NCBI GenBank assembly: GCA_021442155.1
Contig: CM038222.1
Coordinates: 17,391,908-17,455,907 of the forward strand
From: Cymbidium sinense
Lineage: Eukaryota; Streptophyta; Magnoliopsida; Asparagales; Orchidaceae
DNA length: 64,000 nt
Direction: 5' to 3'
The translations under genes were made by a program, and so were the position numbers. Numbering within the stretch: the first letter of the stretch is position 1; the number at the start of each line of letters is the position of its first letter. Positions 1 through 14,336 of this stretch are shown here, in pieces. The notes under the pieces are model-generated. The model worked only from the letters and a program-made list of their open reading frames with translations, was not told the DNA's origin and did no database searches.

Positions 1-205
1 AGTTTTAGTATATTATGCTATTGATCCCAATATTCTATATTAATATAAATCATAAAAATATTGATTTAATAAATTAGATGATGAAATTTATTAAATTTGA
101 AGTGGGAATTAGGTTGTAGTACCAAAGGTGTGCTACACCACTTGTAGTCTAAAAAGTAAGATTTTATGTTCAAAATAAATATTATATGTTGTAGCAATAA
201 AAAAT
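1..205. repeat. AT-rich satellite fragment (same family as 52.7-54.1 kb)
   Basis: Non-telomeric AT-rich sequence that lines up by eye with about 52,755-52,945, sharing TAATATAAATCATAAAAATA, GATGATGAAATTT, a TTGGTTGTAGTACCAA-like stretch and ATATGTTGTAGCA. The match stops at about 205, where TAAA/CCTAAA repeats begin; the other copy continues as satellite. It is cut by the window start, so its full extent is unknown. No coding potential is seen. Confidence 0.8.
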
Positions 206-2642
206 AAAACCTAACCTTAAAAAATAAAATAAAAATAAAACTAAGCTAAAAACTAAGCCTAAACCTAAACATAAACCAAAAAAATAAACTAAGGTAAAAA
301 ACTATACTAAAATAAATAAAGTAAATTAAATAAAAATAAAAAATAAACTTAAATAAAAATAAAATATAAAATATACTAAATAAACCTAAACATACCAATA
401 TACATAATTTAAAAATAACTAAATAAATAAAATAAAAAATTCCAATCCTAAACTCTAAATAACCTCCCTAAACCAACAACCTTAAACCACAAACACAGCC
501 TAAAATCCTGACCCTAAACCATTAAAACCTAAACCCTAAATCCTAAAACCATAAACCCTAAACCAGGTACCTTGGGACCAACTACCCTAAACCCTATATC
601 ATAAACCATAAACCCCAAACCCTAAACTCTAAACCCTAAACCCTAAAACTTAAACTAAATAAAACCAAAAAATAAAATAAATAAATAAACCTAAACATAA
701 CTAAAATAAAAAAAATAAAAATCCATACTAAAACCTAAACCTAAACCTAAAACTAAACCTAAAATTAAAATAAAAAACTAAATTAAAATAAACCAAATAA
801 AAACCTAAAGTAGCAAAAAAATATAATAAACATAAAAATAAAAAACCTAAATAAAATAAAACCCAAACAAAAAATAATAACAAAATAACCTAAAATAAAA
901 TAAAATAAGAACTAAATAAAAACATAAAGCTTAAAAATAAACCAAAAAAATAAAACCTAAAAATAATAAAAAATAAAACTTAAACCCTAAACTTAAAAAA
1001 AACCTAAATAAAATAATCTAAATTTAAATAAATAAAACCAAAACCTAAATCTAAAATAAACTAAACCTAAACTCTAAATTAAATAAAATAAGGTAAACTA
1101 AAAATAAACCTAAACCTAAAATATAAAATTAAACCTAGAATTAAACCTAAAATATAAACTTAAAACCTAAACCTAAAAAAATAAAATAAATACCTAAACC
1201 AAAAAATAATAAATTAATAAAACCTAAACCTAGAAAATAAAATAATAATAAAACTCAAATAAAAAATAAACTTAAACTTAAACCTAAAAACTAAACTAAA
1301 ATAAAAAACCTAAACTAAAATAAATAAACAAAAAATATATAAACTAAACTAAATAAAAATAAAAAATAAAAATAAAATAAAATAAACAAAGAAAAATAGA
1401 AATAAACGATAAACCTAAATCTGCGGGTTTACTAATATTTTTTTTTTCCAAAACCCTAAACACTAAACCTAAACCATCCCTAAATCCACTGACCCTAAAT
1501 GACTAAACATTAAACCTGCAACCATCCTGCACTGACCCTAAATCCTGGGCCTTAAACCATACCCTATGACCCTACCCAGGCCACTAAACCCTGACCCTAA
1601 ACCCTGAAACCACTACAGGCCCTAGGCTGACCTGAGCTAGGCTATGGCACGGATCCTGGACCTGACTACCCACCCTAAACCCCAGGCCACAAACCACTGA
1701 GCCTGAGGCACACACTGGGCCCTAAACCCTAGGCCCTAAACTCCCAAAATCTAAGACCACGGACCACACAGGCCTGAGCCCTGATCCCACTGACCCTAAA
1801 CTCAGACCAGGAGGGATGGGCCATGACCACTGAACCCAGGCCACACCCTACCAAATCTTAAACCCTAAACCATAACCCCAAACCCACCCTAATAAACTTA
1901 TAAATAATACCTAAACCAGATAAATTAAACCTAAACTAAACTAAATAAAATAAATTAAATGAAAAATAAACCTAAACCTAAACTAAAGTAAAGCATAAAA
2001 TAAACCAACATAAAACCTAAAACCTAAACCTAAAGATAAAATAAAACCTGAACTTAAAAAATAAAATAAAACCTAAACTTAAAAAACTAAACTGAAAATA
2101 ACCTAGACCTAAAAAAAATAAGATAAAAACCTATACTAAAATAAATAAACTTAAAATAAATAAAACTAAATGATAATAAAAAAACTTAAATAATAAAATA
2201 AAACATATAAAGATAAAATAAAATAAACTTACTGCTGGTTTGGTTTTAAAAAAAATATAACCACTAACCACCCTACCAACCACTAAACCCACCTAAACCC
2301 TGACCCAACCTCCACTCTCTCTAAACTGACCCTGACCCAAGATCTGTTCACTGAGCCCTAACTGAGCCCTACATGACACTAAACCCTAAACTAAAACAGG
2401 CCACTAACCTATGCCTAATCCTAACCTGACCACTAAGCACAAACCCTAAACCACAAACCACTAAACCCCTAAATCCTAAACTCTAAAGCCTAAACCCTAA
2501 ACCCTAACTCTAAACCCTAAACCCTAAACTCTAAACCTTAAATCCTAAACATAAGCCTAAAGTTACTAAATAAACCAAAAAATAAACCAAAACAGTAACC
2601 CAAATCCTAAACATAAACCTAAACATAAACCTTAACCCTAAA
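206..2642. repeat. Degenerate telomere-like array, type A, first block
   Basis: CCCTAAA, CCTAAA and TAAA-rich repeats on the + strand. Punctuation-like sites, GGTTTACTAATATTTTTTT near 1,425 and CTGGTTTGGTTTTAAAAAAA near 2,233, divide it into higher-order units. Stretches at about 1,480-1,860 and 2,270-2,450 contain unusual G-bearing variants (CCCTGACC, CCTGGGCC, CCCAGGCC) not seen in most of the array. No gene is seen. Confidence 0.85.
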
Positions 2643-3129
2643 AATGGGCAGAACCTTGACGACAAGAACATCACTGTCAACCAAGCTCAGTCAAGATTTG
2701 GCAGTGGAGATGAAGGCAGAGGTGGTAGTTATCGCAATGGTGGTGAGTGATCTAGAGGTGCTGGATGATATGAAGGTGCTGGTCAAAGGTGTGGTGTTTA
2801 TGGAGGCGGGAGGAGCGACGGAGTTTACAGCCGTGGTGGTGGCCGAAGTAGAGATCGGGGATATGATGGAGGATCCAGCTACTCAAGAGGCCAGGGTGGT
2901 TCTGATGGGAACTGAGAAAACTACAAAATGACCAACCCAATTTGCTATCTATTGAAGTGTGTCATTATACTAGAGATGATTCTAGTTTTCTAGGATTTTT
3001 GAATTGCTCTATCGTGGTGATTTTTTTTCTATATTGATGCTTGTGTCTAAGAAAACTTAGTGTGTTACTTGGTTCATCAAATCGAAAAGAAGAAATGTTG
3101 AATCTGAATTTGTTCTCTATTAAAAAAAC
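2643..3129 (+). pseudogene. GR-RBP 3' fragment, copy 1
   Basis: Fragment of a plant glycine-rich RNA-binding protein (GRP7-like, a small RRM protein that binds RNA). Read from AAT at 2,643 it gives NGQNLDDKNITVNQAQSR, the last strand of the RRM, then a Gly/Arg/Ser/Tyr-rich tail ending YSRGQGGSDGN and TGA at 2,913-2,915. Two in-frame TGA codons interrupt the tail. About 200 bases of 3' UTR follow, then an A-tract and CCCTAAA. Most of the RRM (RNP1 and RNP2) is absent, so it cannot make a working protein. An ATG frame shifted by one gives a Val/Glu-rich open frame that is only a shadow. Confidence 0.85.
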
Positions 3130-5300
3130 CAAAAATCCTAAACCCTAAACCTAAAATATAAACCCTAAACCCTAAACTAAAACTTGAACCCTAAACCTAA
3201 AACTTAAACCTTAAACCCCAAAAGCCCTAAACCATAAACCCTACACCCTAAACCCTAAACCCTAAAACCCTAAACCCTAAAACAGTAAACCCTAAATCCT
3301 AAACACTAAAACCTAAATCCTAAACCGTAAATCCTAAACCCTAAACCCCAAACCCTAAACCCTAAACCCTAAACAAACCCTAAACCTTAAAAAGCTAAAA
3401 ACATAAACCTAAACTAAATAGAATCTAAAAATAAAATAAATAAAAAATCCAAAAAAAAATAAAATAAAAAATAAAAAAATAAAAACATAAACAAGAACCT
3501 AAACCTAAAAAGAAATTAAAATAATAAATAAAAATAAAATAAAATAAAATAAATAAAAACCTAAACTAAATTAGAAAATAAAAAACTTAAATAAAATAAA
3601 ATTAAACCTAAAATAAAAATAAAACAAACCAAAAATAAAATAAAATAAAAACTAAATTAAAATCTAAACCTAAAAGACAAAATCTAAAAATAATTAAAAA
3701 AGAAAACATAAACTCAAAATTATAAAAAAATACCTAAACTCAAAATAAAAATAAACCTAAACCTAAACCTAAACTAAAATAAACTAAACTAAAATAAGTA
3801 AAACCTAAACCTAAACCTAAACCTAAATTAGATAAAATAAAATAAATTAAAAATAACCCTACCCCTAAACTAAAAAAATAAAACCTAAAAATAAACATAA
3901 ATAAAAACCTAAAACATAAACCAAAAAAAAAAATAAAATAAAAACCTAAACCTAAACCTAAAAATAAAAAAATTAAACCTAAACCTAAAAAATAAAATAA
4001 AAATAGAACTAAACATAAAAATAAACTTAAACCTAAACCTAAGGCAAAAGAATAAATAAAATTAAAAAATCTAAAGTAAAATAAATAAACCTAAAATAAA
4101 TAAACTAAACTAAATAAAAAAATAAACCTAAATAAAATTAAAATGTAAAATTAACTAAAATAAATAAAAAAAACTAAATAAACCCAAACCTACTAGTTTA
4201 CCTAATTTAAGATAAAAAAATAAATTAAAAAAAAACTAACTCTAAACCATAAAACTAACTCTAAACCCTAAGCCCTAAACCTTAAACCTACAATCCTAAA
4301 CCCTAAACCATAAACTCTAAACAAATACACCCACCCTCTGAGCCACACCTACTATAAACTCTAAATCCTAAACCCTAAACCTACAACCCACTAAACCCTA
4401 AACCCGGACTTTAAAACCTAAAATATAAACCTAAAACATAAAAATAAAATAAATGAAAAACCTAAACCTAAATTACATAAAAAAATTAAAATAAAATAAA
4501 AACCTAAACTAAAACCTAAACCTAATCCAAAACCTAAAAATAAAGTAAAATAAAAAACAAAACTAAAATAAAATAAATTAAAGCCTAAAGTAACTAAAAA
4601 GTAAAATAAACCTAAAAATTAAAAACTTAAATAAAATAAAAACTAAATGTAAAATAAAAATAAAATAAATCTAAAATAAAATAAAATTAAAACTAAATAA
4701 AAAATAAACTTAAAAAATAAAAAATAAAAAAGTATCAAAATAAATAATAAGTAGAACCTAAGCCTTAAAGTAAAAAAAAAACCTAAACCTAAATTAAATA
4801 AAATAAAATAAACTAAACTAAAATAAATAAAAGATAAACCTAAACCTAAAATATACTAAACCTAAACCCTAAACTAAATAAAATAAAATAAACTAAAAAT
4901 AAACCTAAACCTAAATAAAGAAATAAATCCTAAAAATAAACTTAAAACTAAATAATAAAATAAAAATCTAATCCTAAACCTAAAAATAAAAAATAAAACC
5001 TAAAGGTAAACCTAAAAATATAAAATTAAACTTAAACCTAAAAAAAATAAAAATAAAACTAAACTAAAAAATAAACAGAAACCTAAACCTAAACCTAAAA
5101 ATTAAATTAAAATAATAAACCTAAATGAAAATAAATGAACCTAAAATAAATAAACTAAACTAAATATAAATAAAAATTATACCTAAATAAAAATAAAAAT
5201 AAACTAAATAAAGTAAATTAGTCTATACCAATCGATTTACTTAATTAAAAAAACCCTAAACCCTTAACTTAAAATAAATCTTAAACCCTAAACTTAAACC
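3130..5300. repeat. Degenerate telomere-like array, type A
   Basis: CCCTAAA-rich block (3,130-3,400), then the recurrent AAAGCTAAAAACATAAACCT entry motif and a TAAA/CCTAAA block. Punctuation at 4,191-4,210 (CTAGTTTACCTAATTT) and 5,231-5,250 (CGATTTACTTAATT) is followed each time by an A-tract and CCCTAAA. No gene is seen. Confidence 0.85.
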
Positions 5301-8300
5301 ATAAAAATCCTAAATCAATCACAAGCCCAAATAAATAAAAAATCAAAATCAAAAACTCTCAACCTAAAGTAAAATAAACCCGAGAACACAAAACTAAAGC
5401 TAAACTAAAAAGTAATAAACTCTAAACTAAACTAAAAATAAATAAAATAAATAAACATAAACTAAATAAAATAAATATAAATATAAATTAAAATAAATAT
5501 AAATAAACTAAAAAAAATAAACTAAACAAAATAAACTAAACTAAACCTAAACCTAAACTAAACTAATATATAAACTAAAAGCAGACAAAACAACTAAACC
5601 TAAACTGAACTAAAATAAACTAAAAAAAAACTAAATAAATAAAGTAAAATAAATAAAACTAAATAACCCTAAATATATGTAAAACTAAATTAAAATAAAA
5701 TAAACTAAACCTAAAAATAAAAACAAAACTAAATAAATAAACTAAACTAAATTAAACTTAAATAAATTAAAATAAACTTTAACTTTAAGCACAAAAAACC
5801 TAAACTAAATAAAACCTAAATAAAAAAAACTAAAATAAAAATAAATAAAATAAAATAAACCTAAACCAACACCTTAACCTAAACCTAAACCTAAACTAAA
5901 AATAAATAAACTAAATTAAATAAATATACCTAAATTAAATAAATTGAATAAAAAATAAAATAAAAATAAACCTAAACCTAATACTAAGTTAAACTAAATA
6001 AATAAACCTAAACTAAAATAAAAAATTAACCTAAACCTAAAATGAAACCTAAACCTAAATATAAACCTAAACCTAAAACCTGAATAAAAATAAACCTAAT
6101 AAACCTAAACTAAAATAAACATAAACTAAAATTAAATTAAATAAAGTAGATAAACTTAAAACTAAATAAAATAAACCTAAACCTAAATAAAACATAAACC
6201 TTAACCTAAGCAAATAAAACTAAACTAAAATAAAACCTAAACCTAAACCTAAGCTAAACAAACTTAAACCTAAACTAAAAATAAACCTAAACTAAATAAA
6301 CCTAAACCAAAAATTAAACTAAATAAAAAAATAACCTAAATAACTAAATAAAATAAACCTAAACCTAAATAAACTAAGCTAAACTAAACTAAATAAATAA
6401 AATAAAACTAAACTAAATAAATAAACTGAATAAAGCCTAAAACCTAAATTAAAATAAATAAAATAAAAAAAATAAACTAAAATAAATAAACTAAACCTGA
6501 AACTAAACCTAAACCTAAACCTAAAAATAAACTAAACTAAATAAAACTAAATAAAACCTAAACCTAAACTAAATAAATAAACTAAATAAAATAAACTAAA
6601 AAAACTAAACTAAAGAAATAATCATAAACCTTAATAAATAAACCTAAATAAATAAAAAATAAAGCTTAAACCTAAACCTACTGAAACCTAAACAAAATTA
6701 AGGCACAGACCTAAACTAAACTAGATAAACCTAAAACTAAACCTAAACCTAAACTAAAGGTAAGAAAGCTAAAACTAATAAAAAAACTAAACTTAAACCT
6801 AAATATAAACTAAAACTAAACTAAATAAAAATACAATAAACAAAGCGAAAATCAACTAAATAAACTAAATAAATAAACCTAAACCTAAACTAAACTAAAA
6901 TAAACTAAAATAGATCTAAACTATATAAAATATACCTCAACTAAATAAATAAAAATAAAATAAAAAATAAAATAAACCTAAAAAATAAGTTAATAAAATA
7001 AATTAACTAAAATAAATAAAATAAATAAAATAAACCTAAACTAAATCAACAAAACTAAATAAACATAAACTAAACTATATAAACCTAAAGAGACCTAAAC
7101 CTAAACTAAACTAAAACTAAAATAAATAAAATAAACCTAAACCTAAACTAAATAAAATAAACCTAAATTAATTTAAATTAAACTAAATACCTAAAATAAA
7201 CCTAAACCTAGGCCTAAACATATAACTTTAACCTAAACCTAAACTAATTAAACTACCCTAAATCTAAACTACCTACTGACTGACTAAACTGACTGATCTA
7301 AATAAATAAACTAAACTAAACTAAAATAAACCTTAACCAGACCAAAATAAATAAATCTAAACCTAAACCTAAATAAACATAAACTAAACTTACTAAACAA
7401 ACCTAAATCTAAAATAAACCTAAACATAAAAAATACACAAACTAAAGGCTAAATAAACCTAAACTTAAATAAAATAAATCTAAATAAACCTAAACCTAAA
7501 TAAACTAAATAAACACTAAATAATAAAATGGCGTAAACTAAACAAACCTAAAATATAAATAAACCTAAACCTAAATCTAAACTAAATAAATAAATTAAAA
7601 TAAATAAACTACCTAAACTAAATTAAACTAAACTAAACTAAAACTAAACTAAACCAAACCTAAACATAAACTAAACTAAATAAACTGATAAATAAAACTA
7701 AAATAAACTTAAAATAAACCTAAACCTAAATTAAAATAAAATAAAACTAAACTAAATAAACTAAAACTAAAAATAAAAATTAAATAAAGAACTAAACTAA
7801 ATTAAACTAAAATAAACTAAAATAAACTAAAATAAAACCTAAACTTAGCCTAAAACCTAACTAAATAAACTGACCTAAAATAAATAAAATAAAGTAAAAT
7901 AAAAGAAACTAAACATAAATTAAATAAACTAAACCAACTTAATATAAACTAAACCTAAACTAAGAAATAAATAAACTATGGTAAAATAAATAAACCTAAA
8001 CTAAATAAACTAATTATATAATAAAATAAAACCTACTTAATCTAAAATTAAACTAAATAAATACACTAAACTAAAATAAATAAATTAACCAAAACTAAAA
8101 TAAAAAAAAACAAACCTAAAAAAAATAAAAAAATAAACCAAACCAAACTAAAATAAATGTAAACTAAAACTAAATAAAATAAAGTAAATAAACCTAAACC
8201 AAAATAAAATAAACCTAAGCCTAAATAAAACATAAACCTAAACCTAAACCAAAACTAAACAAACTTAAACCTAAACTAAAAATAAACCTAAACTAAATAA

Positions 8301-11300
8301 TACCAAAATAAACCTAAACTAAATAAACCTAAACCTAAACCTAAACATAAACTAAATAAAAATTATAAACTAAATAACTAAATAAAATAAACCTTAACCT
8401 AAATGAACTAAGCTAAACTAAACTAAATAAATAAAATAAAACTAAACTAAATAAATAAATTGAATAAAACCTAAAACCTAAATTAAAATAAATAAATAAA
8501 TTAAACTAAAAAAACTAAACTAAATCACAACCTAAAATATACTAAACTAAACTAGAATTAAACTAAATGAGACCTAAACTAAACTAAAATTAAGGGAAAT
8601 AATTTTAAACCTAAATAAATAAACATAAATAAAAATAAAGATAAAACTTAAACCAAACCTAAACCTAAACATAAACATAAACTACCAAATTAAAACTAAA
8701 CCCAAACCTAAACCTAAACTAGATAAACCTAAACCTAAACCAACTAACTAAAATAAAATAAACTAAACTAATGTGACCTAAATAAAGCTAAAAACTAAAC
8801 ATAAAGAAACTAAACTAAACTAAATAAAATACAATAAACTAAACTAAAATCAACTAAATAAACTAAATTAAATAAATAACCTTAACAAACTAAACTAAAA
8901 AATAAACTAAAATGAGACTAAAAGGGCAAATATACTACTAAACTAAACTCAAGTAAATAAAATAAAATAAACTAAAATAAACTAAATAAAATAAACTAAA
9001 ATAAAAAATAAAATAAACTAAACTAAAATAAACATAAACTAAAATAAATAGCCTAAACTAAGCCAAACCTAAACTAAACTAAACTAAGCTAATATAAATA
9101 AAATAAACTAAACTAAACTAAATAAAATAAACTAAAAACTAAATTAAACTGGATAAAACCTAAAATAAACCTAAACCTAAACTAATTAAACTACTAAATC
9201 AACTGACCACTAAAAACTAAATAAAATAAACTATCTTAAACTAAACTAAAATAAACTAAACCAACCTACAAAATAAATAAATCTAAACCAACCTAAAATA
9301 AATAAGCCTAAGCCTAATAAATAAAGCTGGCGTAAGATAAACAAACCAAAAATAAACATAAACTTAAACCTAAATTATGCTAAAATAAAATAGATCTAAA
9401 GAGACAAGATATACAAAACCTGAAACTGAAACCTAAGAAGTAAATAAAATAAATAAAATAAATAAACTAAAATAAACTAAAATAAAATAAACTAAAATAA
9501 ACCTAAACTAAATAAATAAACTAAATGAAACATAAACTAAAATAAATAAAATAAGACTAAACCTAAACTAAAACTAAATAAACTAAGGTAATATAAATAA
9601 AATAAACTAAACTAAACTAAATAAAATAAACCTAGATTAAACTAAAATTAAAACTGGATAAAACCTAAAATAAACCTAAACCTAAAACTGATTAAAACTA
9701 AACCCTAAATCAGCTAACCACTAATAAACCTAAACTAAAATAAATAAACTATCTTGAAACTAAACTAAAATAAACTAAACTAAACCTAAAATAAATAAAT
9801 CTAAAAAAAACCTAAAATAAAGAAACCTAAACCTAAAATAAATAAACCTAAGCATTAAAATAAACTAAACCAAAATAAACATAAACTTAAACCTAAGATT
9901 ATGCTAAAAAACTGGCTAAATAAAATAAATCTAAATAAACCTAAACCTAAATGAACTAAATAACCTAAACTAAATAAAAATAAACATAAACCTAAACAAA
10001 CCTAAAAAAACCTAAATCTAAACCTAAACTAAAATAAATAAACTAAACTAAATAAACTTAAACTAAATAAACTAAAAAAAAACTAAAATAAACTGATAAA
10101 TAAAACTAGATGGACCTAAATAAACTAGCTAAATTAAAATGAAATAAACTAAACTAAATAAACTAAACCTAAAAATAAAAATAATACTAAATAAATAAAC
10201 TAAACTAAATTAAACTAAAATAAACCTAAACATAAGCCTAAAACCTAAACTAAATAAAATTAACCTAAATAAATAAAATAAAGTAAAATAAAATAAACTA
10301 AACATAAATTAAATAAACCTAAACCAACACCTTAACCTAAACTGAACCTAAAAAAATAAAATAAACTAGGTAAATAAATACACTAAACTAAATAAAAATA
10401 AAATATAAATAAACTAATCCTGATCCTAAATTTAACTAAATAAGTAAACTAAATAAAATAAAAAAAACCTAAATGAAACCTAAACCTAAATAAAAGAAAC
10501 CTAGGCTGCTAAGCCTAAACCTAAATACCTAAATAAACTAAACTAAAATAAAGATAAACTAAAACTAAATAAAATAAAGGTAAATAAACCTAAACCTAAA
10601 TAAAATAAACCCAACCTAAATAACATAAGCTAAACCTAAAAAATAAAACTAAACTATAAAGAAACCTAAACTGGCTTAACCTAAGCGTGGCGTGAGCCTA
10701 AACTAAACAAACTTAAACCTAAACTAAAAAAATGAACCTAAACTAAATAAAACTAAAATAATTAAAACCTAAATAAACCTAAACTAAAATAAACCTAAAT
10801 CAAGCTTATAAATAAAAAATAAACTAAATAACTAAATAAAATGAGACTTAAACTAAATAAACTAATAAACTAAAAAATAAAATAAAATAAAATAAAATAA
10901 ACTAAATAAATAAATAGATAACCACAAAACCTAAATTAAAATAAATAAAATAAATAAATAAACTAAACTAAATAAACTAATCCTAAAACTTAACCTAAAC
11001 CTTAAAATAAGCTAAACTAAACTACATTAAGCTAAATAAAATTTAAACCTAAATTAAATAAAAAGAACTAAATTACATTAACTAAATAAACTAAACTAAA
11101 GAAATAATTCTAAACCTAAATAAAAATAAAAATAAAACTTAAACCTAAACCTAAACCTAAACATAAACATAAACCTAAACTAAATTAAAACCTAAAGCTA
11201 AACCCAAATCTAAACTAGATAAACCTAAACCTAAACCCAAACCTAAACCTAAACTAAAGTAAATAAACTAAACTAATATAATAAATGCCTAAACTGACCA

Positions 11301-14300
11301 GCTAAACTAAACTAAACTAAATAAAGTACAAATAAACTAAACTGAAAACAACTAAATAAAAGCAACTAAATGAATTAAACCAAAACCTAAACTAAACTAA
11401 AATAAACTAAAATAGACTAAACTAAATAAAATATGCCTAAACTGCTAAACTAAATAAATAAAATAAAATAATAAATAAATAAACTGAAACTTGAGTAAGT
11501 AAAATAAAATAAATAAACTAAATAAAATAAACCATAATTAACCTAAACTAAATAAACTAGACTAAATAAACATAAACTAAACTAAATAAACTTAAGAGCT
11601 AAACAAAATAAACTAAACATAAAATTAAATGATTAAATAACAATAAATAACTGAAGCCTAAACCTAAACATTAAACTAAACCCCAAGTGAACAGACTGAA
11701 CCTAAACCTAAACCTAAATAAATAAACTAAAACTAAATTAAACTAAAATCCTAAACCAAGATGTAAAATAAAAAATTTAAACTAAACCTAAACATGCACT
11801 TAAACCTAAAATAAACTTACCTAAAAAATAAACATAAACTAAAACCTACACTGGGCTAAATAAACCTAAACCAAGATAAAATAAAACTAAATGACCTAAA
11901 CCTAAATAAATAAATAAATAAAATAAATAAACTAAATATAAATAAACTGAACCTAAAAACAGACCTAAAATAAATAAACCTAAACTAAAGAAACTAGATA
12001 AAATTAAATAAAATAAGCTAATTTAAATAAACTAAAATAACTATGCTGACCTAAACCTAAACTAACTAAATAAATTAAAACCACGGACTTAATAAACTAA
12101 ATAAATGACACTAACTTTAACCTAAAACTAAACTAATTAAACCTAGACTAAACTAAACTAAACCTAAAGCTTAACCTAGCTTGGACCTAAAAGATAAAAT
12201 GAACCTAAACTAAACTAGCTGAAACCAAACCTCAAGACTAAATAAAACTTAAACATAAACCTAAACCTAAACTAAACTAAAATGAACTAAAATAACCCTA
12301 AACACCTAAATTAAATAAATAAATGGGACCAAACCTAAACTAAGTAAAATAAACCTAAATTAATCTAAAATAAATAAACCTGTTCTAAAATACAAAGCCT
12401 AAACTAAACTAAATAATAAACCTAAACTAAAATAAACCTAAACTAAACTAAACTAACTAAAAATAAACCTAAACCTAAACTAAACTAAAACTAAACTAAA
12501 AATTAAAATAAATAAATTAAAACCTAAAATATCCTAAACCTAAATAAACTTAAATAATTAAATAAACCTAAAATAAACTAAACTAAACTAAATAAATTAA
12601 CTAAACCTGGATAAACTAAATAAACTAAAATGAGATAAACTAAACCTAAAACTAAACTTAAAGCTTAAACTGAAATAAAGCTAAACTTCTAAATCTAAAC
12701 CTAAACTAAATAAAATAAACTAAACTAAGTTTATACCTAAACTAAACCTAAACCACCAAAGCCTAAGTTAAACTAAAATAAATAAAACTAATAAAACTAA
12801 ATAACAAACTAAACTAAGATAAACTAAATTAATAAACTAAATAAAATAAACCTAAACCTAAACCTAAATCTAAACATAAAATAAATAAACAAAAATAAAT
12901 AAACCTAAACAAAAAAATAAATGAACTAAACTAAATAAGCCTAAATAAAACTTAAACTTAAACAAAAATGTAAGCCTAAACCTAAACTAAAACCTAAACC
13001 TTAACATAAACCTAAACCTAAACCTAAACCTAAACCTAAATAAATCTAAATTAAGCTAAAGCTGAGCTAAAGTAAAAAAATAAATAAACTAAAACTAAAT
13101 AAACCTAAAGTTAAAAAAAACCTAAACTAAAATAAAATAAACCTAAAGCTAAGCTAAAATAAAATAGATAAATAAACCTTAATAAAATTAAACTAAATAA
13201 AATAAAATAAATAAACCTAAGTCTAAACCTAAAGCCTCAACCTGGACATAGGCCCTAAAACAAACAAACCTAAACTAGAGATAAACTAAATAAAAGAAAA
13301 TAAATAAATAAACCTAAACTAAACTAAATAAACCTAAACCTAAACCTAAACCTAAATAAATAAACCCAAAACAACTAAACCTAAACCAAAATAAATAAAA
13401 TAAATAATTAAACTTAAAATCAAAATAAACATAAACTAAACCTAAACCTAAAATAAAACTAAATAAACTAAACTATAAATAAACTTAAACCTAAACTAAA
13501 ATAAATAAACCTAAAAAATAAAATAAAAAATAAATAAAACCTAAACTTAAACCTAAACCTAAATAAACTAAATAAATAAAAACCTAATCCTAAACTAAAC
13601 TAAATAAATTAAAATATAAATATAATAAACAAAATAAAATAAACCTAATAATAAACTAAATAAATAAACTTAAACCTAAAACCTAAACTTAAACATAAAC
13701 CTAAACCTAAAAGCTAAAATAAAACCTAAAAAATAAACTAAATAAAATAAATAAATAAAATAATCCTAAACCTAAACCCTAAACCTAAACCCTAAACTTA
13801 AACCTAAACCTAAACCTAAACCTAAACCTAAACCTAAACCATAACATAAACCTAAACCTAAACTAAACCTAAACTTAAACCTAAACTAAATAAACTAAAT
13901 AAACTAAATAAATTAAAGTAAAAAAGCTAAAAAACCTAAGCCTAAACATAAACCTAAACTAAAAAAAATAAATTAATAAATAAACCTAAACCTAAACTAA
14001 AAAATAAACATAGATAAACCTAAATCTAAACCTAAACCTAAACCTAAATACATAAACTAAACTAAATAAAGATAAAATAATTAAACCTAAACTAAACTAA
14101 ATAAACCTAAACCTAAATCTAAACCTAAACCTAAAATAAAAACCTAAACTTAAATAAACTAAATAGATAAACCTAAACTAAACTAAATAAACCTAAACAT
14201 AAACCTAAACCTAAATAAATATACCTAAAAACCTAAACCTAAACCTAAACCTAAAATAAATAAATAGATAAAATAAATAAATAAATAAATAAGAAAATAA

Positions 14301-14336
14301 ACCTAAACCTAAATCAAACTAAATAAACTAGATGAG
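5300..14336. repeat. Degenerate telomere-like array, type B
   Basis: About 9 kb of CTAAA, CCTAAA, TAAA and AAACTAAA words with very few canonical CCCTAAA and no TTTACTTAATTT punctuation. Long-range similarity is visible: 6,150-6,450, 8,180-8,490 and about 10,570-10,950 share a run of matching words (for example AAACAAACTTAAACCTAAAC and CTAAGCTAAACTAAACTAAA), implying a diverged repeat of roughly 2.0-2.4 kb. 13,750-13,880 is an almost regular CCTAAA hexamer stretch. No gene is seen. Confidence 0.8.
9085..9930. repeat. Local tandem duplication, about 0.5 kb, inside type B array
   Basis: Two similar segments, about 9,085-9,400 and 9,590-9,930, share the order: GTAATATAAATAAAATAAAC-like run, ACTGGATAAAACCTAAAATA, an ACTAATTAAACTA-like word, then AAATAAACATAAACTTAAAC and TTATGCTAAAA. 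The offset is about 505 bases. Confidence 0.6.

Noticed and set aside
2644..2931. ATG-started Val/Glu-rich open frame over the GR-RBP copies (also at 14,891, 19,669, 35,338, 63,668), and matching - strand frames
   Set aside because: These frames are shifted by one base from the glycine-rich frame and exist because GGN-rich DNA has few stops in other frames. Protein similarity is only in the Gly frame.
206..14336. A functional chromosome end
   Set aside because: Repeats are too degenerate, contain mobile elements and gene fragments, and continue on both sides. Interstitial or subtelomeric satellite is more likely.
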